Positions 22,976-34,472 of a stretch of DNA of 64,000 bases are shown here, piece by piece. This DNA is from Anodontia alba (Eukaryota; Mollusca; Bivalvia; Lucinida; Lucinidae). The translations under genes and the position numbers were made by a program. The notes under the pieces were generated by a model. The model made no database searches. It saw only the letters and a list, made by a program, of their open reading frames with translations, and had not been told where the DNA came from. The first letter of the stretch is position 1, and each line of letters opens with the position of its first letter. The stretch is taken from assembly GCA_964016985.1 (NCBI GenBank), contig OZ024821.1, positions 14,309,211 through 14,373,210 on the forward strand, given 5' to 3'.

Positions 22976-23334
22976 TATTTTTCTCTAATCAATAAACCCC
23001 ATTCAGAGCCTCCTCAAAGTGCGTAACTTGTCAGGATGTGTATTCTCTGAACCAAATGCGAAAATGCAGACACTATTTGGCGGGGTGCACAGTCTGTTTT
23101 GTGTCCATGCTGTTTCCGTATGCTGGCCCCGGAACTAATGCGTCTGCTCAAGAGCTTATAATGGGCTACTTAGACTGGTTTATTGAGCTAGATTATTTAT
23201 TCTGATCGGCGTGACGCCATGATAAAGCAAACCAATCATTATGAAAATTCGATTTTTAGCAATAAAATCAACATTTACATAATGGCAGCTTCTAATGCCG
23301 CAGTTGCAATAGCTTTCAGAAAGATAAGATTTAA

Positions 23335-23545
23335 AGCTTAGAATGTTAGTTAAAAAATTCAACAGACGACACTTTGAAATATTTGTCTCCCTCCACCCCA
23401 CCCCACCCCAGAACAGACCATGATATTTCATGCAGGACAATTTGCATCTACTGTCAAAGTCTATTTTATGTGAAAAAAAAATATAAAAAAAAAATATCAA
23501 TTTGTCGTCTGCTTAATTTGCCCTGAGAATGGTAAAGGTTAATAT
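23335..23545. mobile_element. TTTGACATTTCATGC hairpin MITE
   Basis: TTCAACAGACGACACTTTGA...CCCACCCCAGAACAG, ATATTTCATGCAGG...TTTGCATCTACTGTCAAAG and ATTTGTCGTCTGC...GGTAAAGGTTAA reproduce the family order. (A)n and C-rich tracts sit at the junctions of the core. A 106-codon ORF across it is not a gene. Confidence 0.72.
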
Positions 23546-23593
23546 TGATGTATGGGACAAATCAAGTTAAAAGGCGTCTATAGGGCTTCTTAC

Positions 23594-23872
23594 CATCACG
23601 AAAACATGCCTATATAATTTTGACCCCCTCAAACCCCACTTTTATATAGTAAAACTGGGGTTTACAGGGGTATATATTATTTTTCTTATTTCTGCTCAAA
23701 AACATAGATTGTGGGTACCCGTTAGAACCGCCTCGTCGAGGCGGTTCTAACGAGTTCCCACAATCTATGTTTTGAGCAGAAATAGGAAAAATATCAGAGT
23801 TTTTCTTCTGAAAATTTTCTGTTTTTGGAGATGAAATTTTCTATATATTTGAATAAGTGTGTTTTCGTAATG
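23594..23872. mobile_element. Hairpin element G, copy 3
   Basis: The ends are CATCACGAAAACATGCCTAT and GTGTGTTTTCGTAATG. The central palindrome has GTTAGAACCGCCTCG, a 1-nt spacer T, and CGAGGCGGTTCTAAC, with stems extending outward through CATAGATTGTGGGTA and its complement toward TTCTGCTCAAA. A ~280-bp non-coding element. Confidence 0.88.
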
Positions 23873-23954
23873 CAACCAGGCTACCGTAATTACCCTGAAT
23901 ATAATTCGGTCAGACATGCATGAGTAAACAGATTAAATCCAGATATAGGGATGC

Positions 23955-24246
23955 ACATTACGAAAACACGCCTATTCAAATTATTCAAATATATTGAAAA
24001 TTTCACCACAAAAAAACCCTGAAAATTTTCAGATAAAAAACTCTGACATTTTTCATATTTCTGCTCAAAACATATATTGTGTGTACTCGTTAGAACCGCC
24101 TCATCGAGGCGGTTCTAACGAGTACCCACAATCTATGTTTCTGAGCAGAAATAAGAAAAATAATGTATAACCCTGTAAACACCAGTTTTGCTATATAAAA
24201 GTGGGGTTTAAGGGGGTCAATATTATATAGGTATGTTTTCGTGATG
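23955..24246. mobile_element. Hairpin element G, copy 4 (inverted to copy 3)
   Basis: The ends are CATTACGAAAACACGCCTAT and GGTATGTTTTCGTGATG. The centre is GTTAGAACCGCCTCA-T-CGAGGCGGTTCTAAC. It lies about 80 bp from copy 3 in the opposite orientation. Confidence 0.88.
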
Positions 24247-24249
24247 TCC

Positions 24250-25735
24250 TCCTTAACCACTGGTCAGATAATTGCACAGAAATGTTTATCTTATTGCCCT
24301 CTTTAAAAAATTAGTAGTTTCGTTCCGCTCCACCGAACAAGATGGCTGCCAGAGGTAAAAATAGAAAAGAGGCGCCGTCTGTTAACAATTGCTTTAATTG
24401 ACATCTTAAAACACTGGCCAGATTTCAAAATAATTTCACAGAAATGTACATCTTATCACCTGCTTTAAAATTGTTATTTTCGTTCCGCTCCACTGAACAA
24501 GATGGCTGCCATAGCTAAAAAAATAGAAAAAGGACGTAGTCTGTCAACAATTGCTTTAATTGACATCTCCAAAACCACTGGCCAGATTTTAAAATAATTT
24601 CATAAAAATGTTCATCTTATCGCCCTCTTTGAAAATTGCAATTTTAGTTCCGCTCAACTGAACAAGATGCCTGCCAGAGCTAAAAAGGAAATAGGGCACA
24701 GTCTGTCAACAATTGCAATAAATGACATCTTCTTCCAAACTACTGGCCAGATTTCAAAATAATTTCACAAAAATGTTTATCTTCTTGCCCTCATTAAAAA
24801 TTTCTATTTTGGTCCGCTCGACTGAACATGGTGGCCGTCAGAGCTAAAAATAGAAAAAGGGCGTAGTCTGTCAACAATTGCTTTAAATGACATCTAAACC
24901 ACTGGGCAAATTTCAAAATAATTTCACAATTTCTTTTATCCTATTGCCCATGGTGAGCTATTTGGATCGTAATCCGTCCGTGGTCCATCCGTCGTCTGTT
25001 AAGAACTGCTTTAAATGACATCTCCTCCTAAACCACTGGCCAGATTTCTTAATAATTTCACAGAAATGTTTATCTTATTGCCCTCTTTAAAATCAGTATT
25101 TTCTTTCCGCTCCACCGAACAAGATGGCCACCAGAGCTAAAATAGAAAAAAAAGGCGTAGTCTGTTAACAATTGCTTTAATTGACATCTCCTCCTAAACC
25201 ACTAGCCAGATTTTTTAAAAATAATTTCACAGAAATGTTCATCTTATCGCTCTCTTTGAAAATTGCTATTTTCGTTCCGCTCCGCTGAACAAGATGGCTG
25301 CCAGAGCTAAAAAAGGAAATAGGGCATAGTCTGTCAAGTACTGCTGTAAATGACATTTTCTCCTAAACCACTAGCCACATTTCAAAATAATTTCACAGAA
25401 ATGTTTATCTTATTGCCTCTTTGAAAACTGCTGTTTTCGTTCCGCTCCACTGAACAAGATTGCCGCCAGAGCTAAAAATAGAAAAGGGGCGTAGTATGTC
25501 AACAATTGCTTTAAATGACTTCTCCTAAACCACTGGCCGGATTTCAAAATAATTTCACAATTTTTTTTATCGTATTGCCCAATTTAATAATTACTATTTT
25601 CGTTCCGCCTCCTCCTAAACCACTGGCCAGATTTCAAAATAATTTCACGGAAATGTTTATCTTATTGCCCTCTTTAAAATTTGCTGTTTTCGTTCCGCTC
25701 CACTGAACGAGCTAGCCGCCAGAGCTAGAAATAGG

Positions 25736-25770
<35 letters not shown>

Positions 25771-26185
25771 ACTTTAAACGATATCTCCTCCGAAGTCTCA
25801 AATTTAAAATTATCTCACAGAAATGTCCATCTTATTTCCTCTTTGAAAATTGCTGTTTTCGTTTTGCTCCACTAAACAAGATGGCTATCAGAGCTAAAAA
25901 TTGCAAAAGGCGTAGTCTGTCAACAATTGCTTTAAATGACATCTCCTCCTAAACCACTGGCCAGATTTCAAAATAATTTCTTAGAAATGCTCATCTTATT
26001 GTCCTCTTTTAAAATTGCTATTTTCGTTCCACTCAACTGAAAATGGCGCCAGAGTTTACAGAATTTTTAACAGCATCTCCTACCTAGCCAATGGTTCAAA
26101 TTCAAATTATTTCACTGAAATGTTCATCTTGTAACACTCTTCAAATTTTGCTATTTTTGTGCCGATCCACTGAACAAGATGGCTG
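24250..26185. repeat. Tandem array, ~165-bp units (about 11)
   Basis: Units run TTGCTTTAAATGACATCTCC, TCCTAAACCACTGGCCAGAT, TTCAAAATAATTTCACAGAA, ATGTTTATCTTATTGCCCTC, TTTTCGTTCCGCTCCACTGA, ACAAGATGGCTGCCAGAGCT and AAAAATAGAAAAAGG. A 30-nt poly(A) lies at about 25738-25767. Several units are partly deleted (for example 25520-25620). Confidence 0.9.
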
Positions 26186-27029
26186 CCAGAGCTACCGATA
26201 GGAAATCCAAGATGGACTCCATGGCCATAAGCATGATAATCTGTTTTTCGCTTCTTCTTCTGAGACGAAAGACCAATCGATTTTAAACTTTGTAGGAAGC
26301 ATCGGAGTGACTTGTAGGTCAAAAATAGTTAAAATCCTTTCGATCGAAAATCCAAGATGTCCGCCAGGGCCGCCATCTTGAAAAAATATTTTTGCTTCTT
26401 CTTCTGAAAGTCCATTTGACTTGAAACTTAATAAGAAGCATCTGGTTAACGTAGATCAAAATAGGTAAAATCGATCCGGTCCGAAATGCAAGATGGCCGT
26501 CATGGCGGCAGTCTTGAAAATCTATTTTCACTTTTTTTTCCTGACCCGAAAGGCTAATTGACTTAAAACTAGGTAGGGATCATCGGGGTGATTTGTAGAA
26601 CAAAAATAGCTAAAATTGTTCTAATGGGAAATCCAAGATGGTCGCGATGGCCGCAATCTTGAAAATCTATTTTTCGCTTCTTCTCCCTAACTGAAAGGCC
26701 AATTGACCTTGAACTTGGTAGGAAACATTGAGGTGCCTTGTAGATAAAAATAGCTAAAATAATTTTGATAAACAATCCAAGATTGCCACCGTGGCAGCCA
26801 TCTTGAAATCAAGTGTTCGCTTCTTCTCCTGAACTGAAAAGCCAGTTGACTTAAAACTTGGTAGGAAGCAGCAAGGTGACTTGTAGGCTGAAAAAAAAAA
26901 ACAAACAAAAGAAAACAATAACAACAACTAAAATTGATTCCGATTTGAAATCCAGGATGGCTGCCATGACCGCCATTTTGAAAATCTATTTTTCTCTTCT
27001 TCTCCTGAACCGAAAGGCATGCTATGATA
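26186..27029. repeat. Tandem array, ~140-bp units of element C type
   Basis: Six or so units carry GGAAATCCAAGATGGCCGCC, TTCGCTTCTTCTCCTGAACC, AACTTGGTAGGAAGCATCGG and GACTTGTAGATCAAAAATAG, as in 5840-7190. They abut the ~165-bp array at about 26186. Confidence 0.88.
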
Positions 27030-27069
27030 CTCAGGTGAGCGGTAAAGGGCCATCATGGCCCTCTTGTTT

Positions 27070-28835
27070 GATTAAAGTTTTTGAAAGTTTCTAAAGTTTT
27101 TGAGACAAAGCACGATTCAGGCGACAGCTCTTATTGACTTTGGAACTATGGATATCGGTATCGGTTTTCACTTTTTCGCTGTAATCTTTTATATTCTGTC
27201 GTGCGTCTGTCAACAATTTACTTAAATGACGTCTCCTCCTTAATCTGTGAATAGATTTTGAAATAATTTCATAGAAATGTTCCATGGATGACCCTGTACC
27301 AAAATTGCTTAAATGGTTCCGCTCCGCTAAGCAAAAAGCTAAGAAAAACCTTTAAACGATTTTACCTCCTAGGTAAATGACCCGATTTTAAAATGATCTT
27401 ACAAAAATGCTCATCATATGACCCTTTTACCAAAATTGCTTAAATAGTTCCGCTCCGCTGAATAAAATGGGCGCCAGAGCTAAAAATAAAAATTACACGA
27501 CATCTCCTCCTAGGCAAATGTCCCAATTTCAAAATAATTTATAGACATGTTCCTCATATGACCCTTTACCAAAACTGCTAAAATCCTTTACCTCGACTGA
27601 ACAAAATTGCTGCCAAAGCTACCGGCCCTCCCCCTCCCCCTCCGCAAGAAAAAGAACTTTAAACGACATACGCTCCTAGAACAATGACCTATTTTAAAAA
27701 TAATTTTATAGAAATATTCTTATGACCATCAATAGTGCTGAAATCGTGCCGCTGTGCTGAACAAAAAGGCCACCAGAACTAAAAATAATAATATAATAAA
27801 ATTTTAAACGACAGCTCCTTCAGCGCCAATGACGCAGTTAAATAAAAACGTTAAACTATAATTCCCTGCCATTATCATGTCGCGGACAGATAACTCTGTC
27901 AAACATTGACGAAATTTGCCTATTAGCAATCCCAAACCAGATGTCTTTAACATCAATGCATGTACCAAGTTTGGTTAAAACCCCTTGACATTTACTCAAG
28001 TAATCGTCCGGAAACGAAAATATGGGCGTGTCTCGGGCAGTTAACTCCGTCAAAATTTGACGAAATTTGCCCATTAGCAATCCCAAACCAGATCTTCACA
28101 ATATCAATGCACATACCAAGTTTGGTGAAAATTCATTGATGTTTATTTCAGTTATCATCCGGAAACGAAATACGGACGGACGGACGTTAGACTGACTGAC
28201 GGACGGAAGGACAGACATACGGACGTCCAACGTGAAACCATAATACCCCGCCACTATCGTGTGGCGGGGTATAAAAATCACAAAAATGTTTCTCTAAATG
28301 AGCTTTTATGAAATTGCTAAAAATCGTTCCGCTTTGCTGAAAAAAAAAATGGCCACCAGAACTAAAAATAGAAAAAAAATCTTTAAATGCCTTTTCCTCC
28401 TAGGCCAATTGCCTGATTTGAAGATTATTTCACAGAAATGGTCCTCTTATGACATTTTACCAAAATTGCTAAACAAATTTCCGTTCCTCTGAATAAAATG
28501 GCCGCCAGAGCTTAAAGTAGAAAAACCTTAAAACCTTAAAAACGACGTCTTTTCCAAGGCAAATGGCCAGATTTGAAAATAATTTCAAAGAAAATTCCTC
28601 AAATGCTTTCATAAAATTGCTAAAATCATTCCGCTCGGCAGAACAAAATGGCCTCCAGAGCTGAAAAAAAAAAAGAAAAAAAAAAAAAAAAACAAAAAAA
28701 AACATCACATACTAGGCAAATGGCCCAATTTCAAAATAATTTCACAGAATGTTCCTCTTATAGCTCTTTAACAATACTGCAAAAATCTTTTTCGCCGCTG
28801 AACGAAATGGCCGCCGGAGCTTAATGTAGGAACCC
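27070..28835. repeat. Tandem array H (~150-bp units), left part, with insertion
   Basis: Units: TTTAAACGACATCTCCTCCT, AGGCAAATGGCCCAATTTCA, AAATAATTTCACAGAAATGT, TATGACCCTTTACCAAAATT, GTTCCGCTCCGCTGAACAAA and ATGGCCGCCAGAGCTAAAAA. The array resumes at 34016, so LINE B split it. 27857-28274 is a foreign segment. Confidence 0.85.
27857..28274. mobile_element. Element ending GTGGCGGGGTATAA inside array H
   Basis: The right end CCATAATACCCCGCCACTAT...GTGGCGGGGTATAA is itself a hairpin and loosely mirrors the left TATAATTCCCTGCCATTATC. Two ~135-bp direct repeats carry TTGACGAAATTTGCCYATTA, GCAATCCCAAACCAGAT and ACATACCAAGTTTGGT. A similar GGTATAACATAATACCCCGC end lies at 20639-20675. Confidence 0.7.
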
Positions 28836-28857
28836 CTTGGTTTAAACATATTTTATT

Positions 28858-29639
28858 TCCAAAATACAATGATCATACATACATATATGGCATACACATA
28901 AATGATAGGATTAAAACGGAAGCATAAGCTTATTTAGTTCATCTCCTAATACACATACGTGATTTGTATTACGCCATGGCAGATTATAATTATTATAAAG
29001 GTACTTACTATCTCAAGGACTATGGAAATATGTGATCAGAAACACAACCATTCATTGTAGTAGAATGAAAATAAAAGCGCAGTAACGAAGGATAACATTA
29101 TAGCACAATGATGGTTTAAGAGAAAATATAAAAGAAGCAATGAAAAAGAAAAAAAATGATAATAGAAAAAATAATCCGGAGCGAAAGGGAGCGGCAGGGA
29201 TGGAATTAAGCTATCACATGACAATTCTTAATCATTTCGTAGGTAGATATATACTGATCCCATGAAGCACCAGCTCCGTTTTATTTTGATTAGATGATAC
29301 TAATATTCATACCAGGCAAATGCTCAGTCGTTTGCTATTCTGTATGTACTTGTAAACAGCTTCAAAAATGACTTGATTTGTTTCACAAGGGAGTGACACA
29401 TCACCATGTAGAAATACATGTAGAGACGCAATGCAATATTGAATTACTATCCGAAAAAGTTCGATTCGATGATCTCGATGGAAGTTACAATGTGTCACCA
29501 CTTCTACAAGAACACAGCGGGGTGTCCGAAATTAATTTTACAAATAAGTCATAATTTCAAGAGCCTCATCCTGTATGTAGCCTAGTATGCAAAATTTGTA
29601 ACTTTCTGCTTCCAGAATAAAACTATTTTGGAACTGGAG
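28858..29639 (-). other. Probable LINE B 3' untranslated region
   Basis: It lies between the last recognisable codons and the AATAAA near the 3' boundary. Short ORFs here have no domains. Low-complexity stretches occur at 29120-29180. Confidence 0.5.
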
Positions 29640-30060
29640 TTTTATTCCGGCTTATCTGTCATTTATAAGAATCAATTGAATCTACATATTTATCATTGTC
29701 TGGTATGTTGTTCCATTATCGTATAACAGACGGTAGGAATGAATTGAAGTACAAAGCAGTTCTCGCGTTAATAGTTTGGACATCATTTGCGTTTCTCAGA
29801 TTGTAACGTGATACTTCGTTAACTGAAGAAGGAACTAGTGATGAAAGGTAATCAGGAGTTAAGTTATTGTACATCTTGTAAAACAGTATCAGTTTATGAT
29901 TTATTCTTCTTTTTCCCAGAGTTTCCCAAGCAATCTCATTTTAAAGATTACGAACTGATATAAGTTAAGCACGAATGGCTATTCAAGCTGCTTCAATCTG
30001 TATTTTTTCGAGTTCCTGCTTTTCATAATCGCTTTAGTTATCTCAAATCACGTCCGCATA
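29640..30060 (-). pseudogene. LINE B C-terminal domain, degenerate
   Basis: Read on the minus strand, several frames give DYEKQELEKIQIEAA, AWETLGKRRINHKLILFYKM, NNLTPDYLSSLVPS and EVSRYNLRNANDVQT, then ALYFNSFLPSV and WNNIP. This is the conserved tail of jockey/CR1-type LINE polyproteins. Internal stops are present. Confidence 0.75.
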
Positions 30061-30599
30061 CTCAAAAATAGGTCGAATAAATGTTGTACAAATTATTTCT
30101 AAAGATTTCCTGTCTACAGATGGGTCAGAGATAAACTTGACATAAAATGCACTAGATTTGCACAACACCAGAGATAGGTGTGCACATTACTTTGCCCTAA
30201 TTCTGAGAAACATGTGCACGATACTTTGAAACCAAGTACACTAGCCTGTTTTGAGCTAGAGATAGAACTAGAGCTAGAGCTGCCTTCTGACCTTAAGTGA
30301 TGTGCACAAGGAAGTTCACTTTTAATGTTTCAGTTTACTGTACATGCATGTATCTAAAGCTTGAGTATAATTTCTTACTTCATATTTTAGTCTACGCATA
30401 ATGTAAATTCTTGTCCAAGTTTTTTCTTCAATGTAGTCAATATGTTTATGCCAAGAGCCATCATTTGAAAATCATTTGAAAAATATATTCCTAAATGCTT
30501 ATGAAATTCAACCTCATTTGCTGTCCTAACATGATTAAGGAGGGATATACAACATTGTTGATTTTCCTTGATACCAGAATTGATACAGTTTTAAGAGAA

Positions 30600-31534
30600 T
30601 GTATTTTACCAACCAAGCTTCAGCCCATTTAGCTATTTTTTCAAGACCTGCGTTAAAATTTCTGCAGCAACGTCTGGATTATCAACAATTATGAAAAGGC
30701 TGGTATCCTGTTGCTAGATCCTATTTCAGATACTATATCATTAATGAAAATTAAGAAAAGAAGTGGTCCGAGGATTGATCCTTGAAGAACGCCTGCCATG
30801 ATATAACTCCATTGGGATACTACTTTCTGCAAGACAACACGTTTTCTAGTAACGAGATAACTAGAAAACCATTTTAATAATTCACCAGATATTTCAAATG
30901 ACATAACGAATTGACATTACGAAGAAGGCCGGCATGCCAGAAACGATCAAAGGCTTTGCTTATGTCAGTGAAAACAGCCCGAACTTCTTTGCCATCATCT
31001 AGTGCCTGGCAAAATGTATTATACAAGAAAGTGAGTTGGTTAGTAGTAGAGCCTCCAGGTATGAAACCAGATTCAAAAGATGTGTAATATTATTATCACG
31101 GAGATGATTGAACAGATTTTTCGAAGACTTTGTCTAAATTACTCAATAAAGAAATAGGTCGATAATTACAGACGTCAGAAGAATCACCTCTGCCCTTAGG
31201 TGCAGGACAAGCACAAGCTATTTTAAAGCACACGAACATCTCCATGGTGTGCGGACTGATTAAATAAAGAGGCAAGTGGTGTAGATAATTCATTAGCTAG
31301 TTCACGAAGAATGCGGTTACTGATTCCGTCAGGACCGACGGCTTTACCAAGCGGAAGCGTTCTAAGTATTGCTTTGGCCTCTTCAGTAGTGAACACAAGC
31401 TTACTGTTTACAATATAATTGTCAATAGCAGGAGGCGTGACACTTTTTTCATCTAATAAGGTTTGCTCTAAATAATCATTTAAAATATTTGCTTTTTCTA
31501 CTTCGTCAGAATATACCAGGCCATTTCTTTCCAA
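30600..31534 (-). pseudogene. LINE B reverse transcriptase, catalytic motif damaged
   Basis: Frame 31534-31223 holds SDEVEKANILNDYL...TTEEAKAILRTLPLGKAVGP and DGISNRILREL. Frame 31293-31096 has NYRPISLLSNLDKVFEK. Frame 30904-30689 has WFSSYLVTRKRVVLQK and GVLQGSILGPLLFLIFINDI, motif B with Leu instead of the usual Pro. Beyond it IVDNPDVAAEILTQ and KIAKWAEAWLVK can be read in another frame. The expected FADDT just before it is disrupted by an indel (about 30695-30720). It cannot encode an active polymerase. Confidence 0.8.
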
Positions 31535-31929
31535 TGGTGGAATAGTAGAAGTAGAATTGGGAGAAATGAATGTTTTTAAAACTGTTCACCACTATCTAGA
31601 TGATAGAGTTTCAGATTTTAACTTATTAGAGAGGGAGTCTATGTACGATTTTTTTAATTACGAATCATTGAAGTAATTTCGTTACGAAGACGTCTAAACT
31701 TTACCTAGTTAGCCTGTGTATTTGCTTTTTTGTACGCTCTTTTACGCATACGTATATGTTTCTTAATTAAAGTGGTTATCCACGGTGGCCCAGTAGGTCG
31801 TATTGTGACTTGTCTGTTAGGAATACAAGAATCGGTAATTTCAATCAAATGGTCATTGAAGTTCTTAGCGTATACATTCATATCAGGATGTTTAACAGAA
31901 TTCCACTCAGAGGAAGATGCTGTCTGCCT

Positions 31930-32440
31930 TTAAAGATCATAATTACCCTGATCGTATTGCCATACACGGCGCTTGAAACATTTCATTTTAGGTTTAGAGA
32001 AATTGAATACAACAAATACAGGACAATGATAGCGAAGGTCTTCTTGTAAGAAGGGGTCGCCGACTCCACTAAAGATTATTCGATCTTTGTTGCTTACTTG
32101 CAATAAGTCAATGAGAGAGATCGAATTTTCCGTAAAGTAGGTAGGTTCACTGATAGACTGGTATAAGTAAAACTGTTGACACAGTGAATTAATTTTACGT
32201 GCATATTGCGACTTCATTGAAGTTAAAGTCACTAGCTATAATAATATCATCTGTGCTTGTATCGACTGCAAGGTTGATAGAATCTTCAAGCGAAAAATAG
32301 TAAGTCATATCTAAGTTTGGTGGTCTGTAAAGTAACCCGAATAAGACATGTTTCTGTATAAGTATTAAAGACATATAAGTCTGATGAGTCTGGGTCATTA
32401 GTTTTATCTCTGGGTACAATAAAACTTGGTATTCTATCAA
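31930..32440 (-). pseudogene. LINE B endonuclease, C-terminal part
   Basis: Frame 32440-32195 contains KHVLFGLLYRPPN and TDDIIIASDFNFNEV, the family's GDFN position reading SDFN. Frame 32232-31930 continues with FYLYQSISEPTYFTENSISL and IDLLQVSNKDRI, GVGDPFLQEDLRYHCPVFVV. The last resembles the S-D-H end of AP-type endonucleases, with YHCPV where SDHxPV is usual. Several frame changes. Confidence 0.7.
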
Positions 32441-32460
32441 TGAAAGATAAACCGATAGAG

Positions 32461-33345
32461 GCTCAATAGGGGGGTTATAATATTGGGGAATTTGGTATTG
32501 ACTTATTTATCTCCATACCATATGAGCCGGTGCACAACAGTTTTCCTTCAAAGTTCTTCCTCTTGGTGTCTGGGAAGGGCTGCGGTTTGTGATTGTGGCA
32601 CTCCCTGGACTTTTCTCTTACCTTTTTTTACCTGTTGGCTGAGCTGAGAGTCACACCAGTCTGCATATCTGATCAGAAGAATAAGTAGACTATGGCTGTG
32701 CAGGCCGGTCGAATAGCACTGGGCACAAAATATTTGGTATCCTTAAAAATATTTATAACCTTTTAGAAGGCCACTAAAGACATAAATAAAAATATAAAAA
32801 TTGATAAATACTATAACATTGAAAGAAACAAATTTGAAAATAAAAAAAAAAAAAAAATAAAAAAAATTTCTTTTTCAAAAATAGTGTTATCCCCAAAAAT
32901 ATTTATAAACCTTCAGAACGCAACTTAAATCATGAAATAAGAAAAAATAAATATTTTTTACTATAAAATAAATAAATTTATGAATAAAAACACTTTCGTG
33001 TCTACCCTCCAATTTTCCAAACTATGCTTTATTCATTCGAAATATTTATTACCCTTCAGAAGCCACTTAAATAAACACAAAAATAAAATAAATAAAATTA
33101 AATGAATATTATGTTTGAAAGAAACAAATTCATAAATAAACCTTCAACACTGTTCTCCAAATAAGTCAATTTTCCAAACTATCTGTTATCGCTCCAAAAA
33201 TATTGATTACCCTTCAGGTGGCCTCTTTAGTACACCCTGCTGGTAATTCATAATCACCTCTTTAGGACATGTCTTTGATCTACCTTGCAGAACGCCTAAG
33301 TAGGGGCAATAAAATCATTAGTGAGTGGTACCACTTTTGACCTCA
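32461..33345. other. Insertion inside LINE B, ~140-bp AT-rich repeats
   Basis: The endonuclease is interrupted here: ECILIVLKT on one side, and on the other KHVLFGLLYRPPN. The insert begins with a stretch holding GTGTCTGGGAAGGGCTGCGG (about 32557-32640), also seen at 49.6 and 56.3 kb. It continues with three or four ~140-bp AT-rich units marked by AAAAATATTTATAACCTT-like sequence and AATTTTCCAAACTAT. Confidence 0.65.
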
Positions 33346-33351
33346 TTTTGC

Positions 33352-34022
33352 CTATGTCTTTAACACTATCAAAATACATTCTACACCTCTCGGCTCTAGG
33401 TCCAGTCTTCGCCGATAGTGAACGTTTTCCTTAACATATAAAACTACTCCGCCATGACTGTCACCGACTCTGTTCTTACGTTCGTGTTCTCTAAATGTCT
33501 GAATGCGCAAATGTTGCGATAGGACAGAGGGATTTAGCCAAGTTTCGCTGAAAGCTAGAATATCGAACTCAAATAGCTCAGACTTAAGATACCAATTTTC
33601 GGTACTAGACTCCACACGTTATAATGTACAAAAGAAAGATGATTCGAAAGGTTTGAGAAATTGAGAACTGAAAAGTTAATCGAGGAAGTGTCAGAGATAC
33701 TGCTAGCTGATGAGGTCGAAAGAGGACCTGAATTAGGATATGTCTCCTCGTATATTACCAATAGAAATTGGAAAGTAATAGGAATTGAGTACGTGTTGAA
33801 ATAAAAGCACGCACGTAGGCCAGCAACTGAACTTTTATCGCGATACATTATGATACTGCAGACTGAAGGAACAAAGAAAAGAACAATCACTAGTCTACAT
33901 ACGTGCATCACATGGTAGGTCAAGTCAAGTTTAACAGAATCTTTGCAATCAAATCCCATACCACACATCCCCGTACCGTCTCCAATCCCATTTCTGGAAT
34001 AAGACATCAGAAAAAAAATCAC
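33352..34022 (-). pseudogene. LINE B N-terminus and endonuclease start
   Basis: The 155-aa frame (34022-33555) has a hydrophobic N-terminal region and then YEETYPNSGP (residues 91-100), which resembles the NPGP-type motif often found at this place in CR1/L2-like LINEs, with Ser replacing the first Pro. After a Ser-rich linker comes LSFVHYNVWSLVPKIG, the start of the endonuclease. The next frame (33615-33352) continues DILAFSETWLNPS with the metal-binding Glu, and GGVVLYVKENVHYRRRLDLE. A frame change joins the two. The domain order is clear and the function is lost. Confidence 0.75.
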
Positions 34023-34441
34023 CTTAAAAAGACATCTTCTAGGCCAATGGCCCGATTTCGAAATAATTCCATAGAAATGTTCCTCATACGAGCATTTACC
34101 AAAATTGCTAAAATCGTTCTGCTCCGCTGAACAAAATGGCCACCAGAGCTAAAAATAGAAGAAAAAAAACAACAACTTAAAACAACTTCTCTTCGGCAAA
34201 TGGCCCAATTTCAAAATAATTTCACAGAAATGTTTCTCTGATGACCCTTTATCAAAATTTCTAAAATCGGTCGCTTCGGCTGAACTGCAGAACTGAAAAA
34301 GGAAAACCTTTAAACATCTCCTCCTGGACAATTGGCCCAGTTTCAAAATAATTTCATAGAACTGTTCCTCTTATGACCTTTTTTTTTACTAAAAGTACTA
34401 AAATCGTTCCGCTGTGCTGAGCGAAAAGGCCACCAGAGCTA

Positions 34442-34472
<31 letters not shown>

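Larger units (their letters stand above)
21555..27069. mobile_element. Composite array element E with two satellites and insertions
   Basis: The left terminus is AGCTCACCTGAGCACGAAGT (21555) and the right terminus is CTCAGGTGAGCGGTAAAGGG to CTCTTGTTT (27030-27069). Inside are two inverted pairs of a ~280-bp hairpin element (21652-22246 and 23594-24246), a tRNA-like fold-back (22584-22835), two hairpin MITE copies, an ~165-bp array (24250-26185) and then an unrelated ~140-bp array of element C type (26186-27029). The phrase TGCTTTAAATGACATCTC just before the first insertion (21638) is the array phrase that resumes after 24.3 kb, which supports one element. A GAGCTATTTGGATCGTAATC copy at 24955 is an internal duplication of the left end. 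Confidence 0.72.
28838..34015 (-). mobile_element. LINE B: non-LTR retrotransposon, near full length, interrupted
   Basis: On the minus strand it runs from an N-terminal ORF and endonuclease start (34022-33352), through the rest of the endonuclease (32440-31930), linker (31534-31223) and RT (31293-30600), to the C-terminal domain (about 30060-29640) and a 3' UTR with AATAAA at 28857-28852. Array H lies on both sides, so the insertion site is between two array units. The motif set is that of jockey/CR1-type LINEs. It is about 5.2 kb including a ~0.9-kb insertion at about 32461-33345. The protein is broken in many places. Confidence 0.85.
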
